From: JADJYF01 sp965278995
GTDB taxonomy: Bacteria; Pseudomonadota; Gammaproteobacteria; Ga0077536
Direction: 5' to 3'
DNA: 64,000 bases
NCBI GenBank assembly: GCA_965278995.1
Contig: OZ257136.1
Location: forward strand, 3,100,001 to 3,164,000
Notes under the pieces: generated by a model
Told to the model about the DNA's origin: nothing
The model's database searches: none
What the model saw: only the letters and a program-made list of their open reading frames with translations
Part shown: one piece after another, positions 9,173 to 18,880 of the stretch
Position numbering within the stretch: position 1 is the stretch's first letter
How the letters are laid out: every line of letters starts with the position of its first letter
Made by a program: the position numbers and the translations under genes

Positions 9173-11065
9173 TCAGGCCGATTTCTGCAGCGCCGACCGA
9201 TGTCTTTTCAAATGCACCAGCAGGAGCGCAACAGCCGCCGGTGTCACGCCTGAAATCCGCGAAGCCTGGCCGATAGTCGCAGGCCGATGATCGCCCAGTT
9301 TCTGCATGACTTCGTTGGACAGCCCGCGGACCGCGCGATAGTCCAGATCGATCGGCAGGCTGGCGTCATCCTGGGCACGATGGCGCAGGACATCGGCTTC
9401 CTGGCGTTCGATGTAACCGCTGTAACGGGCGCGATTCTCGAGTTGTTCGATGACGTCGGCAGCAGTCACACCGGGCCCGGCACCGGGCAGTAGCATCAAG
9501 CTCAGGTAATCGACTTCTGGCCGGCGCAGCAGATCGGCCAGGCTGTGTTCGCGCTTCAGGGGCTGGCCGAGTACCGGTATAGCCTGATCCGCTGGCACAC
9601 GCTCCGGCGTCAGCCATACCGACTCCAAGCGGGCCTGTTCGTTGACGACCGCGTCCTGCTTCGCCTCAAATCGCGCCCAGCGCCCGTCGTCGACAAGGCC
9701 GAGTTCGCGACCCATCGCTGTCAGGCGCAGGTCGGCGTTGTCTTCGCGCAGCCGCAGTCGGTATTCCGCGCGACTGGTGAACATGCGATACGGTTCGGAA
9801 GTACCTCGGGTGACAAGATCATCAACGAGCACGCCGAGATAGGCTTCGTCCCGCCGCGGATACCACGGCGCAAGATCGTGCACGCGGCGCGCGGCATTGA
9901 TACCGGCGAGCAGGCCCTGCGCAGCGGCTTCTTCGTAACCGGTGGTGCCGTTGATCTGGCCGGCGAAGTAGAGATTGGCCAGCGCCTTGTTCTCGAGCCA
10001 GGGCGTGATATCGCGCGGGTCAAAATAGTCGTATTCGATGGCGTAGCCAGGGCGCGTGATAACGGCGTGCTCGAATCCTCGGATCGAGCGCACGAGATCG
10101 AGCTGGATATCGAAAGGCAACGAAGTCGAAATGCCGTTCGGATAGACCTCACGTGTCGCCAGCCCTTCGGGTTCGACGAAGATCTGATGTGATGTCTTGT
10201 CGGCAAAACGCACGACCTTGTCTTCGATCGACGGGCAATATCGCGGGCCGACGCCCTCGATGCTGCCATTGAACAGCGGCGAGCGCGACAGCCCAGCGCG
10301 GATGATGTCGTGCGTACGCTCGGAGGTGTGCGTGATATGGCAGGGCACCTGCCGCGGATGCTCGGCAACCGAACCCATAAACGAGAACACCGGGCATGGT
10401 TCGTCGCCCGGCTGGGTGCCGAGCACGCTGAAATCGATGCTGCGGCCGTCGATGCGCGGTGGTGTGCCGGTTTTCAACCGTCCGACGCGCAATGGCAACT
10501 CGCGCATGCGCGAAGCGAGCCGATTGGCCGGCGGATCTCCCGCTCGTCCACCGCTGTAATTGGCGTCGCCGATATGGATCAGGCCACCCAGAAACGTGCC
10601 GACCGTCAAGACCACGGCGCGGGCGCGAAATCGCAGGCCCATCTGCGTTACGACGCCGACGACGCTGTCCTGCTCGACGATGAGATCGTCAACCGCCTGC
10701 TGGAAAATCGTCAGCTGCGCCTGATTTTCGAGCGCGTTGCGCGTACTGGTCCGATACAGCGCGCGGTCGATTTGCGCGCGGGTTGCGCGCACGGCCGGGC
10801 CTTTGCTGGCGTTCAGGATGCGGAAATGAATGCCGCAGGCATCCGCACCGCGCGCCATATAGCCGCCCAGCGCGTCGATTTCCTTGACCAGATGCCCTTT
10901 ACCGATGCCGCCGATAGCCGGATTACAGGACATCTGTCCGAGCGTTTCGATAGCCTGAGTGAGCAACAGCGTCCGTGCACCCATGCGGGCAGCAGCGAGC
11001 GCGGCCTCGGTGCCGGCATGGCCACCACCGACCACGATGACGTCGAACGATTCAGGATATTCCAT
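9173..11065 (-). CDS. mnmG: tRNA uridine-5-carboxymethylaminomethyl modification enzyme MnmG
   Basis: FAD protein that with MnmE makes cmnm5U at the wobble position of several tRNAs. I start it at the ATG at 11065 (MEYPESFDVIVVGGGHAG, 630 residues, E. coli 629); an upstream open stretch to 11239 lacks family similarity. FAD-binding GGGHAGTEAALAAARMG is at the N terminus, and the motif SCNPAIGGIGKGHL and the C-terminal MnmE-binding helical region are present. This gene commonly flanks oriC. Confidence 0.97.
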   Translation of the reverse strand: MEYPESFDVIVVGGGHAGTEAALAAARMGARTLLLTQAIETLGQMSCNPAIGGIGKGHLVKEIDALGGYMARGADACGIHFRILNASKGPAVRATRAQIDRALYRTSTRNALENQAQLTIFQQAVDDLIVEQDSVVGVVTQMGLRFRARAVVLTVGTFLGGLIHIGDANYSGGRAGDPPANRLASRMRELPLRVGRLKTGTPPRIDGRSIDFSVLGTQPGDEPCPVFSFMGSVAEHPRQVPCHITHTSERTHDIIRAGLSRSPLFNGSIEGVGPRYCPSIEDKVVRFADKTSHQIFVEPEGLATREVYPNGISTSLPFDIQLDLVRSIRGFEHAVITRPGYAIEYDYFDPRDITPWLENKALANLYFAGQINGTTGYEEAAAQGLLAGINAARRVHDLAPWYPRRDEAYLGVLVDDLVTRGTSEPYRMFTSRAEYRLRLREDNADLRLTAMGRELGLVDDGRWARFEAKQDAVVNEQARLESVWLTPERVPADQAIPVLGQPLKREHSLADLLRRPEVDYLSLMLLPGAGPGVTAADVIEQLENRARYSGYIERQEADVLRHRAQDDASLPIDLDYRAVRGLSNEVMQKLGDHRPATIGQASRISGVTPAAVALLLVHLKRHRSALQKSA

Positions 11066-11174
11066 GGCGGCGACGCCTCTATACACGCAGCAGAAGAGCG
11101 CGCAAGGATAATCCTGCCGGGGAAGCAGTGAAAGCGGCGGTTGGCCGGCGGCCGCTCGCTCGCTGTGCAGCCGG

Positions 11175-12170
11175 TCACATAGACGCGAGCTGGGCTTCGA
11201 AGGCGTCGGTGCAACGCGCCCAGGTGCATGTCGCTGCATGCTGGACCGCTAGCCGGCTGTCCAGTGCCAACGCGCCGGCCACGGCCACTGCAAGATCCGG
11301 GTGAAGAATACCAGTCTGTCCTGACTGGACGACATCGAGCGGGCCTTGCACCGGATAAGCGGCCACCGGCAGGCCGCAAGCCATCGCTTCGAGCAGCACC
11401 ACACCGAAAGTATCGGTACGACTCGGGAAGACGAAGACGTCGGCACCGGCAAGATGACGCGCGAGCTCGCGCCCGAAACGCGCGCCGAGAAAATGTGCGG
11501 TTGGATAGGCTGTGCGCAGGCGCGCGAGATCGGGGCCGTCGCCGATCACGATTTTGGTGCCGGGCGATTGCAAGGCCAGAAATGCTTCAATGTTCTTTTC
11601 GACTGCGACCCGCCCCATGTACAGCAACAATGGCCGTGGCAGACCGTAAGCCACCGGATCGTCGGGATTGAATATCGCCGTATCGACACCGCGTGACCAT
11701 AGTTCCAGGTGAGCGAAACCGCGTTCGATCAACTTCGTGCGCTGCGATGGCGTCGGCACCAGGGTGCGTGCCGCGGGCGCATGGAACCTGCGGAGATAGG
11801 CATAAGACCAGCTCACCGGCAGCGGCAGGCGAAGCCGCAGGTATTCAGGAAACTGGGTGTGAAACGACGTCGTAAAAGGTTTGCCATGATGCCGTGCCCA
11901 GCGTCGCGCTGCGTGCCCCAGAGGCCCTTCTGTCGCGATATGCAGCGCCTGCGGTGCGAGCAGTTCAAGAATGTCTGCCAGCTTTCGGTAAGGCCGCAGC
12001 GCAAGTCGGATCTCAGGATAGGTCGGGCATGGCCAGGTCTTGAATTCGAGCGGCGTGACGAACCGCAACGTGTGGCCGCGCCGTTCGAGTTCGCGCCCGG
12101 TTGTCATCAGAGTCCTGACCACGCCGTTGACCTGCGGCTCCCAGGCATCGGTGACGATGGCGATGCGCAT
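11175..12170 (-). CDS. Glycosyltransferase, GT4-type (GT-B fold)
   Basis: Probable retaining glycosyltransferase acting on a lipid or sugar acceptor. The N terminus MRIAIVTDAWEPQVNGVVRT is the acceptor-side motif of GT4 alpha-mannosyl/glucosyltransferase-like enzymes. The C-terminal donor domain has MGRVAVEKNIEAFLAL, and FPSRTDTFGVVLLEAMACGL with the EX7E-type acidic residues. 331 residues, no membrane segment. It lies 9 bp from the phosphoesterase gene on the same strand, so both may act on the same glycolipid. Exact substrate unknown. Confidence 0.85.
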   Translation of the reverse strand: MRIAIVTDAWEPQVNGVVRTLMTTGRELERRGHTLRFVTPLEFKTWPCPTYPEIRLALRPYRKLADILELLAPQALHIATEGPLGHAARRWARHHGKPFTTSFHTQFPEYLRLRLPLPVSWSYAYLRRFHAPAARTLVPTPSQRTKLIERGFAHLELWSRGVDTAIFNPDDPVAYGLPRPLLLYMGRVAVEKNIEAFLALQSPGTKIVIGDGPDLARLRTAYPTAHFLGARFGRELARHLAGADVFVFPSRTDTFGVVLLEAMACGLPVAAYPVQGPLDVVQSGQTGILHPDLAVAVAGALALDSRLAVQHAATCTWARCTDAFEAQLASM

Positions 12171-12179
12171 GTGCCTGGA

Positions 12180-13016
12180 TCACGCGGCTGCAGCTGCCAA
12201 TGCCGGCCGCGCGGTAACCGCGTCGGCCCAATACAGCAGCGCCATATGGCCGTCCGTGTGCTCGACCAGCGCAGTGCAGTTCTCTACCCAATCACCGCAA
12301 TTGTGATAAGCGATGCTGCCTAAACGTGTTATCTCGGGTCGATGTATATGCCCACAGACCACCCCGTCGACGGCTGCTCGAACAGCCTCAGCAACAACCG
12401 CCTGCTCAAAGCGGCCGATGTACTGAATCGCGTTCTTGACTTTGTACTTCAGGAAGCCGGCCAGCGACCAATACGGAAACCCGCAGTGTCGCCTCACCGT
12501 ATTGAGAACCCTGTTGGCCAGCAACAGAGCCGAATAGGCCTGACTACCGAGCACACCGAGCCAACGCGAGGTAGCGACGACTGCATCAAACTGATCACCG
12601 TGCAGCACGAGCAATCGCTCTCCGCCCAGTCGCGTATGGATTGCACGCTCGACCAGTGCGATGTTGCCGAAAGCGTGACCGAGATACGGACTCAACGCGG
12701 CGTCATGATTGCCCAGCACATAGACCACCCTGGTGCCATATTTGGCCTTGCCGAGGATGCTGCGGACGACATCGTTGTGCTGTTGTGGCCAGAACGGCCG
12801 CCTTCCGATTTGCCACAAGTCGACGATATCGCCGACCAGATAGAGTACGTCGCACTCGGTCGCATGCAGGAAGTCAAGCAGGAGTTCCGCGTTACAGCCA
12901 CGAAACCCGAGGTGAATATCCGACAACCACACAGCCCTGAATCGCTGTCTGACGTCAGGTCGACGCGCGTCAAACTGTGGCCGGCGCTCCGTCGGCGTTG
13001 CGTTCATCATGCGCAA
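12180..13016 (-). CDS. LpxH-like calcineurin-family phosphoesterase
   Basis: Metallophosphoesterase of the UDP-2,3-diacylglucosamine hydrolase-like group. The 278 residues hold all metal-site motifs in order: WLSDIHLG, LVGDIVDLW, LGNHD, LHGDQFD and CGHIHRPE. The GNHD and GHIH spellings differ from the GNRD and GHTH of E. coli LpxH, so it may be a paralogue acting on another nucleotide-linked or lipid pyrophosphate rather than the lipid A enzyme. The start could be 9 bases further in. Pairs with the downstream glycosyltransferase. Confidence 0.8.
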   Translation of the reverse strand: MRMMNATPTERRPQFDARRPDVRQRFRAVWLSDIHLGFRGCNAELLLDFLHATECDVLYLVGDIVDLWQIGRRPFWPQQHNDVVRSILGKAKYGTRVVYVLGNHDAALSPYLGHAFGNIALVERAIHTRLGGERLLVLHGDQFDAVVATSRWLGVLGSQAYSALLLANRVLNTVRRHCGFPYWSLAGFLKYKVKNAIQYIGRFEQAVVAEAVRAAVDGVVCGHIHRPEITRLGSIAYHNCGDWVENCTALVEHTDGHMALLYWADAVTARPALAAAAA

Positions 13017-13293
13017 AGCTTAGGACCGAAATGCGTCGGTCAATTGACGATTCTGTGACATCCCGGTGACGTTGCAGGGATTGGCGGTCGCCGCGCCTGG
13101 AAACTTTTCCGGCTGCCGTGGGTCAGGCAACACGTTGACGCTTTCGTCGCGCCTGTGGAACACTCTGCGCCCCGTCGGGCTGGCCGCGCGCGGTACTCCA
13201 TAGTGCATGGCCGCCATGTCAGCATTGCTCTTTAGCGCCATACGGCAAGCCACTGTCGGCTGGCGCATTCACCGGAAATAAGGATCTGGACCG

Positions 13294-14262
13294 ATGGAGA
13301 CCTTGATTGAAGTCAATGGTTTGAGTAAACGTTTCGGTGCCCTGCAGGCGGTCGACGATATCTCGCTCACCGTCACACGAGGTGAGGTCCTCGGCTTTCT
13401 TGGCCCCAACGGCGCCGGCAAGTCGACGACCATGAAAATGATCACGGGGTTTCTGTCACCGAGCGCAGGACGCGTTTCAATTGCCGGCTTCGACATCGAA
13501 TCCTCGCCGCTGGAAGCCAAGACCCGCATGGGCTATCTGCCGGAAGGTGCGCCTGCCTACGGCGAGATGACGCCGGCCGGATTTCTGGAATTCATCGCCG
13601 ATATCCGCGGTATCGCGCGCAACAAACGACGCGCGCGGATTGCCGAGGTCGTCGCCAAGATTCACCTGGAGAAAGTGCTGGACCAGCGTATCGAGACCTT
13701 GTCGAAAGGATTCAAACGCCGCGTCGGTCTGGCTCAAGCGATCCTGCACGACCCCGAAATCCTGATCATGGACGAGCCAACCGATGGCCTCGACCCGAAT
13801 CAGAAACATGAAGTACGCAGCCTCATTCAGGAGATGGCGCCGGATAAAGCCATCATCATCTCGACCCATATTCTCGAAGAAGTCGACGCTGTCTGTACCC
13901 GCGCCGTGATCATCGCGCAGGGCCGACTCATCTTCAGCGGTACGCCGCACGACCTCGCTCTTCGTTCGCGCTATCACGATGCGGCGACGATTGTCGTCGA
14001 CGCGGCGGACGAGACACGGGCCCGCGAGATCATCGGCAACGTGACAGGCATCGCTGCCGTCGAGCAGGCACGTACCGGCGCACAGGTCCGGCTCACCTGC
14101 ATACCGCAGTCCGGCGCGCACCCGGCCGCCGCGCTGCAGGAACGGCTGACCGCCGCGCACTGCAAGGTCTATTCCTTCTATGTTGAGCACGGCCGCCTCG
14201 ATGAGGTGTTCCGGTCCATCACCACGGCCGCCGTGTCCGGCGGGGAGAGCCATCGCACATGA
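13294..14262 (+). CDS. ABC transporter ATP-binding protein (GldA-like)
   Basis: ATPase of an ABC-2 exporter. In 322 residues: Walker A GPNGAGKST (about 36-44), Q-loop region, signature LSKGFKRRVGLAQAI, Walker B ILIMDEPTDGLDP, H-loop STHILEE, and an extended C-terminal domain after residue 220. AAGGAT precedes the ATG. Overlaps the permease start by 4 bp (ATGA), so the pair is translationally coupled. The set ATPase, permease, GldG-like protein, DUF4340 occurs in many non-gliding bacteria; substrate unknown. Confidence 0.9.
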   Translation: METLIEVNGLSKRFGALQAVDDISLTVTRGEVLGFLGPNGAGKSTTMKMITGFLSPSAGRVSIAGFDIESSPLEAKTRMGYLPEGAPAYGEMTPAGFLEFIADIRGIARNKRRARIAEVVAKIHLEKVLDQRIETLSKGFKRRVGLAQAILHDPEILIMDEPTDGLDPNQKHEVRSLIQEMAPDKAIIISTHILEEVDAVCTRAVIIAQGRLIFSGTPHDLALRSRYHDAATIVVDAADETRAREIIGNVTGIAAVEQARTGAQVRLTCIPQSGAHPAAALQERLTAAHCKVYSFYVEHGRLDEVFRSITTAAVSGGESHRT

Positions 14263-14993
14263 AAGGTCTGGGCACCATTTTCAGACGTGAACTGCGCGCT
14301 TATTTCGCGACGCCGGTTGCCTACGTATTCATCGTCATCTTCCTCATTCTGGTCGGCATGTTCACGTTCTACATCGGCGGTTTCTACGAGCGCGGGCAGG
14401 CCGACCTCGAACCGTTCTTTCAATTTCATCCGTGGCTGTACTCGCTGCTGATCCCCGCCATCTCGATGCGCCTGTGGTCGGAGGAACGCAAAGCGGGCAC
14501 GCTCGAATTGCTGCTGACACTGCCCATCTCGCTGGCAGCGAGCGTACTCGGTAAGTTTTTCGCAGCGTGGACGTTCACTGCGGTCGCGCTCGCCGGAACG
14601 TTCCCGATCTGGGTGACCGTCAACTATCTTGGCAATCCGGACAACACCGTAATCGTTGCCGGCTATCTCGGCAGCCTGCTGATGGCCGGCGGTTTCCTCG
14701 CTATCGGCTCGTGCATTTCCGCCCTGACCAAGAACCAGGTGATCGCCTTCGTCATCAGCTTCGTGATCTGCTTCGCGTTCAACCTGAGCGGATTCCCGAT
14801 GGTCATCGACATGTTCAGTGCGTGGGCGCCGCAGGCGGTCGTCGACGTCATCAGCTCATTCAGCTTCCTGACCCATTTCAATTCAATCCTGAAAGGCGTC
14901 ATCGACGTGCGTGACGTGATCTTCTTCGCCTCGCTCATCGCGTTCTGGCTGTATGCGAATGTGCTGGCCATCGAACTGAACAAGAGTAATTAA
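14259..14993 (+). CDS. ABC-2 type transporter permease (GldF-like)
   Basis: Membrane subunit of the exporter. The 244 residues have about six hydrophobic helices (VAYVFIVIFLILVGMFTFYI near the N terminus, FVISFVICFAFNLSGF in the middle, VIFFASLIAFWLYANVLAIE at the C terminus). The segment RLWSEERKAGTLELLLTLPI is the conserved cytoplasmic coupling region of ABC-2 permeases. Start overlaps the ATPase stop. Acts with the preceding ATPase and the next protein. Confidence 0.9.
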   Translation: MKGLGTIFRRELRAYFATPVAYVFIVIFLILVGMFTFYIGGFYERGQADLEPFFQFHPWLYSLLIPAISMRLWSEERKAGTLELLLTLPISLAASVLGKFFAAWTFTAVALAGTFPIWVTVNYLGNPDNTVIVAGYLGSLLMAGGFLAIGSCISALTKNQVIAFVISFVICFAFNLSGFPMVIDMFSAWAPQAVVDVISSFSFLTHFNSILKGVIDVRDVIFFASLIAFWLYANVLAIELNKSN

Positions 14994-15029
14994 GGACCAG
15001 GGCCCTAAGCCCATGCCACAGGTGTGCAT

Positions 15030-16916
15030 ATGAATCGCAATATCGTCACTGCCTCGGGTCTGCTGGTTGCATTGGCGACATTTCTCGCTATCAATATCAT
15101 CGCCAATCAGACGCTGACTTCGGTTCGCCTCGATGTCACCGAGAATCATCTCTACACGCTGTCTGCCGGAACGCGCAACATCCTCGAAGCGATCAAGGAG
15201 CCGGTCACTTTGCGCCTCTACTATTCGGCGAAACAGTTTGCGGCCGAGCCGCAGATGCTCAACTACGGCAAGCGCGTTCGCGACATGCTCGAGGAATACG
15301 TTGCCGCCAGCAGCGGCAAGCTCAAGCTCACCGTGATCGACCCCGAACCGTTCTCCGAGGCCGAGGACGAAGCAGTCGCTTTCGGCGTTCGTCAGGTCGC
15401 ACTGTCAGCTTCCGGTGATACGGGCTACCTCGGCGTCGTCGGCACGAACACGACTGACGATCAGCAGGTTCTGCCTCTGCTGAGTCCCGAGCGCGAAGAT
15501 GCGCTCGAATACGAAATGACCAAGATGATCTACAACCTTGGCGAGCCGAAAAAACGCATCATCGGCGTGATGGCCGAGTTGCCGGTCATTGCGCTGCCAC
15601 CGAATCCGATGAGCGGTGAGCCGGCTGGTCACGACTGGACCGCGTTTACACTGCTGAAGGAGCTCTACGAGGTACGCGAACTCAGTCTCACCGAGACCGC
15701 TATCCCGAAAGACATCGACACCCTGATCCTCGTTCATCCGAAAACGCTTGGCGCCGCCACGCTCTACGCCATCGATCAGTTCGTTCTGCATGGCGGCAAA
15801 GCGATGGTCTTCGTCGACCCCATGGCCGAACACGACGAATCGCGCCCCGATCCATCCAACCCTGGAACGGTCCCCAAGATTGACTCAAATCTCGAACCGC
15901 TGTTCGCCAGATGGGGCATCAAGCTGGACTCGTCGAAAGTCATCGGCGACCTGTCGTCGGCAGTGCGGGTGAGTTTCCGCAGCGCGCGCGGACCACAGGA
16001 AGTCGAATACCTGCCGTGGTTGCAGTTGCAGGGCGATACCCTGAACCGGGACGATTTCGTCACCAACGAACTGAATGTCGTCAATGTCGGCACTGCCGGG
16101 ACGCTGTCACCGATTGAGGGCAACACGCTGACGCAGACACCCTTGATCAAGGCCAGCGCCGAATCCGGCTCGATCGAGCGTGATTCGGTCATCTTCGTGC
16201 GTAATCCGGCCGGACTGCTCGAGAATTTCAAACCGGATAATCAGCCGCACGTCATCGCCATGCGAATCACCGGCAATGCCGAGACGGCGTATCCAGATGG
16301 CCGCCCACCTGCGGACGGCGCCAAGGACGCTTCGCCGGACACCGACTTCCTGAAGACCTCCAGCGGTCCGATCAACGTCATCGTGGTTGCCGACACCGAT
16401 ATTCTGGCCGACCGGTTCTGGGTGCGGTTCTCGAATTTTGCTGGTATGCAGGTTCCCGAGTCGTTCGCCAATAACGCTGATTTCCTGGTCAACTCGGTCG
16501 ACAATCTCGGCGGCAACGATGACCTCATCGGGCTGCGCAGCCGCGGTAAATATGCCCGCCCGTTCGAAGTCGTGCAGGGCATTCAGCGCGAGGCCGAGGC
16601 GCAATTTCGCGAACGAGAACAGGCGCTGCAGCAGCGTCTCGACGATACCGAGAAGAAACTGGCCGAGATGCAAAGCACCGGCGGCGAGAAAGACATGCTG
16701 TTGACGCCGGAACAGCGGACGGAAATCGAAGCGTTCCGCCAGGAGCAGGTCACCACGCGGAAGGAGCTCCGGGCGGTTCAGCACGAACTCGAACGCAACA
16801 TCGAGCGGCTTGGGCTCTCACTCACGTTCATCAATACGGCACTCGTACCGTTGTTGATTGCGATCCTCGCCATTGTGCTCAGCTTCCTCGCGGCGCGCTC
16901 GCGCCGACGCGCCTGA
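15030..16916 (+). CDS. GldG-family ABC transporter auxiliary protein
   Basis: Large exporter partner, about 628 residues. An N-terminal membrane helix (VTASGLLVALATFLAINIIA) is followed by a periplasmic region of the ABC_transp_aux/GldG type (YTLSAGTRNILEAIKEPVTL, YDVRELSLT-like core), a coiled coil near residues 525-600 (REREQALQQRLDDTEKKL) and a C-terminal helix LVPLLIAILAIVLSFLAA. I use the ATG at 15030; a GTG two codons upstream is an alternative. The architecture resembles the gliding-associated GldG, but no other gliding genes are present. Confidence 0.85.
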   Translation: MNRNIVTASGLLVALATFLAINIIANQTLTSVRLDVTENHLYTLSAGTRNILEAIKEPVTLRLYYSAKQFAAEPQMLNYGKRVRDMLEEYVAASSGKLKLTVIDPEPFSEAEDEAVAFGVRQVALSASGDTGYLGVVGTNTTDDQQVLPLLSPEREDALEYEMTKMIYNLGEPKKRIIGVMAELPVIALPPNPMSGEPAGHDWTAFTLLKELYEVRELSLTETAIPKDIDTLILVHPKTLGAATLYAIDQFVLHGGKAMVFVDPMAEHDESRPDPSNPGTVPKIDSNLEPLFARWGIKLDSSKVIGDLSSAVRVSFRSARGPQEVEYLPWLQLQGDTLNRDDFVTNELNVVNVGTAGTLSPIEGNTLTQTPLIKASAESGSIERDSVIFVRNPAGLLENFKPDNQPHVIAMRITGNAETAYPDGRPPADGAKDASPDTDFLKTSSGPINVIVVADTDILADRFWVRFSNFAGMQVPESFANNADFLVNSVDNLGGNDDLIGLRSRGKYARPFEVVQGIQREAEAQFREREQALQQRLDDTEKKLAEMQSTGGEKDMLLTPEQRTEIEAFRQEQVTTRKELRAVQHELERNIERLGLSLTFINTALVPLLIAILAIVLSFLAARSRRRA

Positions 16917-16937
16917 CTACCACGCAGGAATCTATAC

Positions 16938-18101
16938 ATGCGCGCAAAGCCACTCATTCTTGCCGTCATCACACTCGCACTGGTTATCGCTGCCTGGCAG
17001 GTCAGCGTGAATAAAGCGCCGCAGACCGAGATCACGCGTGGCTCGCTGTTCCCGGGCGTGCTCGAACGGTTGAATGACGTCAATCGTCTGGAAATCAAAT
17101 CGGCAAAACATGCGCTCACACTCAAACGCGATGGTGAGGCCTGGGTGATTGCGAGCAAAGACGGTTTTCCGGCGACTTTCGCCAACGTCAAACGCACACT
17201 GCTGCAAGCCGCCAGCCTGGTCATTGTCGAGAAGAAAACCGACAGGCCGGAAAGCTACACGCGTATCGGCGTGGAAGAGATAGCCGACGATAAGGCCGCC
17301 GGCACCCTGTTGGAAGCCTACACCAGTGATGACAAGCGCCTGTTAGGACTCATCGTCGGTAAACCGCGCGAGACAGCCGGCGGTCAACACTACGTGCGAC
17401 GCGTAGGCGAAGCGCAAGCCTGGCTGGTCGACGGCGAGTTGACGCTCGACGCCGATCCGATAGCCTGGTTGTCGGCAGAGATCGTCGATATCGACACGGC
17501 GCGGGTCCGCCAGCTCACGCTTCGACAGGGCGACGCTCCACCGGTCGTCATCCGAAAGCTCGAAGCCAAGGACAACTTCTTCTCGCTGGCCGATGTACCT
17601 GCCGGGTTCGAAGCGAAATCGAAGGCCACGGTATCGAGCATCGGCGCGCTATTGCTCGACTTGCGCTTCAACGATGTCATGGCAGCGAGCAAGGTTGACG
17701 GCTTGACGCCGGTGCGCGAAGCAGAGATTCAAACGTTCGACGGGCTGGCTGCCACCGTCACGCAATTCGATATCGACGGCAAGTCATGGTCGCGTTTCGC
17801 GTTCCGTTACGACGCCGCGCTGGCCGTCGACCCGGCCACACCGACTGCTGGCGAACCGCCGGCGGCCAAGAACGAAACGGTTGACGAAGCAAAAGCGACC
17901 AGCGGCGCCAAAGCGCCCGATGCCGACACCGGCACAAAAGAGCCGGCGGAAACGACTGAACAGCTAGCTGTGCGTTTGAATTCGGTGACTGCCAACTGGG
18001 TCTATCTGCTACCGGAGTACAAGCAGCGCATGCTGACCAGACGCCTGGACGACCTGGTGCAGAAACCGCCAGCTAAAACAGCCGGGAAAACCGCACCCTG
18101 A
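16938..18101 (+). CDS. DUF4340 domain protein of the GldG-type cassette
   Basis: 387 residues: one N-terminal membrane anchor (PLILAVITLALVIAAWQV) and a periplasmic DUF4340 repeat region (LNRLEIKSAKHALTLKRDGE-type beta structure). A low-complexity Ala/Lys/Thr/Glu stretch runs from about residue 300 to 345, and the C-terminal tail is basic. It follows the GldG-like gene by 21 bp, consistent with one operon. Family function is unknown; co-occurrence suggests a periplasmic part of the exporter. Ends 26 bp from the convergent gene at 18128. Confidence 0.82.
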   Translation: MRAKPLILAVITLALVIAAWQVSVNKAPQTEITRGSLFPGVLERLNDVNRLEIKSAKHALTLKRDGEAWVIASKDGFPATFANVKRTLLQAASLVIVEKKTDRPESYTRIGVEEIADDKAAGTLLEAYTSDDKRLLGLIVGKPRETAGGQHYVRRVGEAQAWLVDGELTLDADPIAWLSAEIVDIDTARVRQLTLRQGDAPPVVIRKLEAKDNFFSLADVPAGFEAKSKATVSSIGALLLDLRFNDVMAASKVDGLTPVREAEIQTFDGLAATVTQFDIDGKSWSRFAFRYDAALAVDPATPTAGEPPAAKNETVDEAKATSGAKAPDADTGTKEPAETTEQLAVRLNSVTANWVYLLPEYKQRMLTRRLDDLVQKPPAKTAGKTAP

Positions 18102-18127
18102 GCTGTCCCGTCTGTCTGACCTGGCGG

Positions 18128-18691
18128 TCAATGGATATGGCGGCTGGCCATACCGGATGCAGGCAGCGCCGGTGACATCGAGCGCAGTACGCGCCAGCCA
18201 TGCTGGCTGCCGAGTTCGCGCCACAGGTGATAGGCGTTGAAACCATCGATACAGGGTTCGCCGCTCTGCAGTACGCGCAGCGTCTGCAGCGTATCCATGC
18301 AGCGCACGAATTCCTCACCGAGCAGCGCGTGCAGCGCTGAGTCATGTTTGGAGGCATATTCGCGGTAAGCGGTGCGCCCAACCTGGACGAAATAGGTCAC
18401 CGGCACGCCTTTGCGAATGGCGTGCTCGGGGAACAGGCCGGCAAACAACAGGCATTGATCGCCGACTGCGGCGGGATTGCTGGTATCGGCGTTCAGAATT
18501 CGGTCGACGCGGTCGAGCACGCCGTTATCCATGTCCTGTGGCGTGAGCCCTGCACCGACATGGCGATACAGCAGACTGACCAGGAATTCTTCCACCAGGG
18601 GCGGGAGGTGGACCCCGCCAGCTGCCTGCGCATGAGTCAGCAGCGCCCGCCATCCGGTCGTCTCGACAATGTGCAATTCGGCGCTCAGCAT
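18128..18691 (-). CDS. Hypothetical protein of unknown family
   Basis: I do not recognise this protein. The start at 18691 (MLSAELHIVETTGW, 187 residues) is chosen because CAGAGGAT lies just upstream; the frame is open further but looks non-coding. It is soluble, without signal peptide or membrane helix, mixed alpha, with a motif-like middle (GDQCLLFAGLFPEHAIRKGV, VTYFVQVGRTAYREYA). It is convergent with the DUF4340 gene and divergent from glyQ. Codon usage resembles its neighbours, so it is probably real. Confidence 0.75.
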   Translation of the reverse strand: MLSAELHIVETTGWRALLTHAQAAGGVHLPPLVEEFLVSLLYRHVGAGLTPQDMDNGVLDRVDRILNADTSNPAAVGDQCLLFAGLFPEHAIRKGVPVTYFVQVGRTAYREYASKHDSALHALLGEEFVRCMDTLQTLRVLQSGEPCIDGFNAYHLWRELGSQHGWRVLRSMSPALPASGMASRHIH

Positions 18692-18880
18692 GAAGCTATC
18701 CTCTGTTACCTGGTAATGTCGGCTTGAGCGGGGTCGAGCTTTAATGACCGTGCACCCACCGCCCACCAGTCGAGAGCCGAGTCCAGGTACCGGAGAGCGT
18801 CGCCCGACGCCGCCCCGCGACATACTCAAGCTCCCGGGCAGCGGCTATACTGCCGCCCCCATGAGCAGCCCCCGAACCGC

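Noticed and set aside
13020..13268. 82-codon minus-strand frame in the gap before the ABC operon
   Set aside because: No motif, no ribosome binding site, unusual composition; the gap more likely holds divergent promoters.
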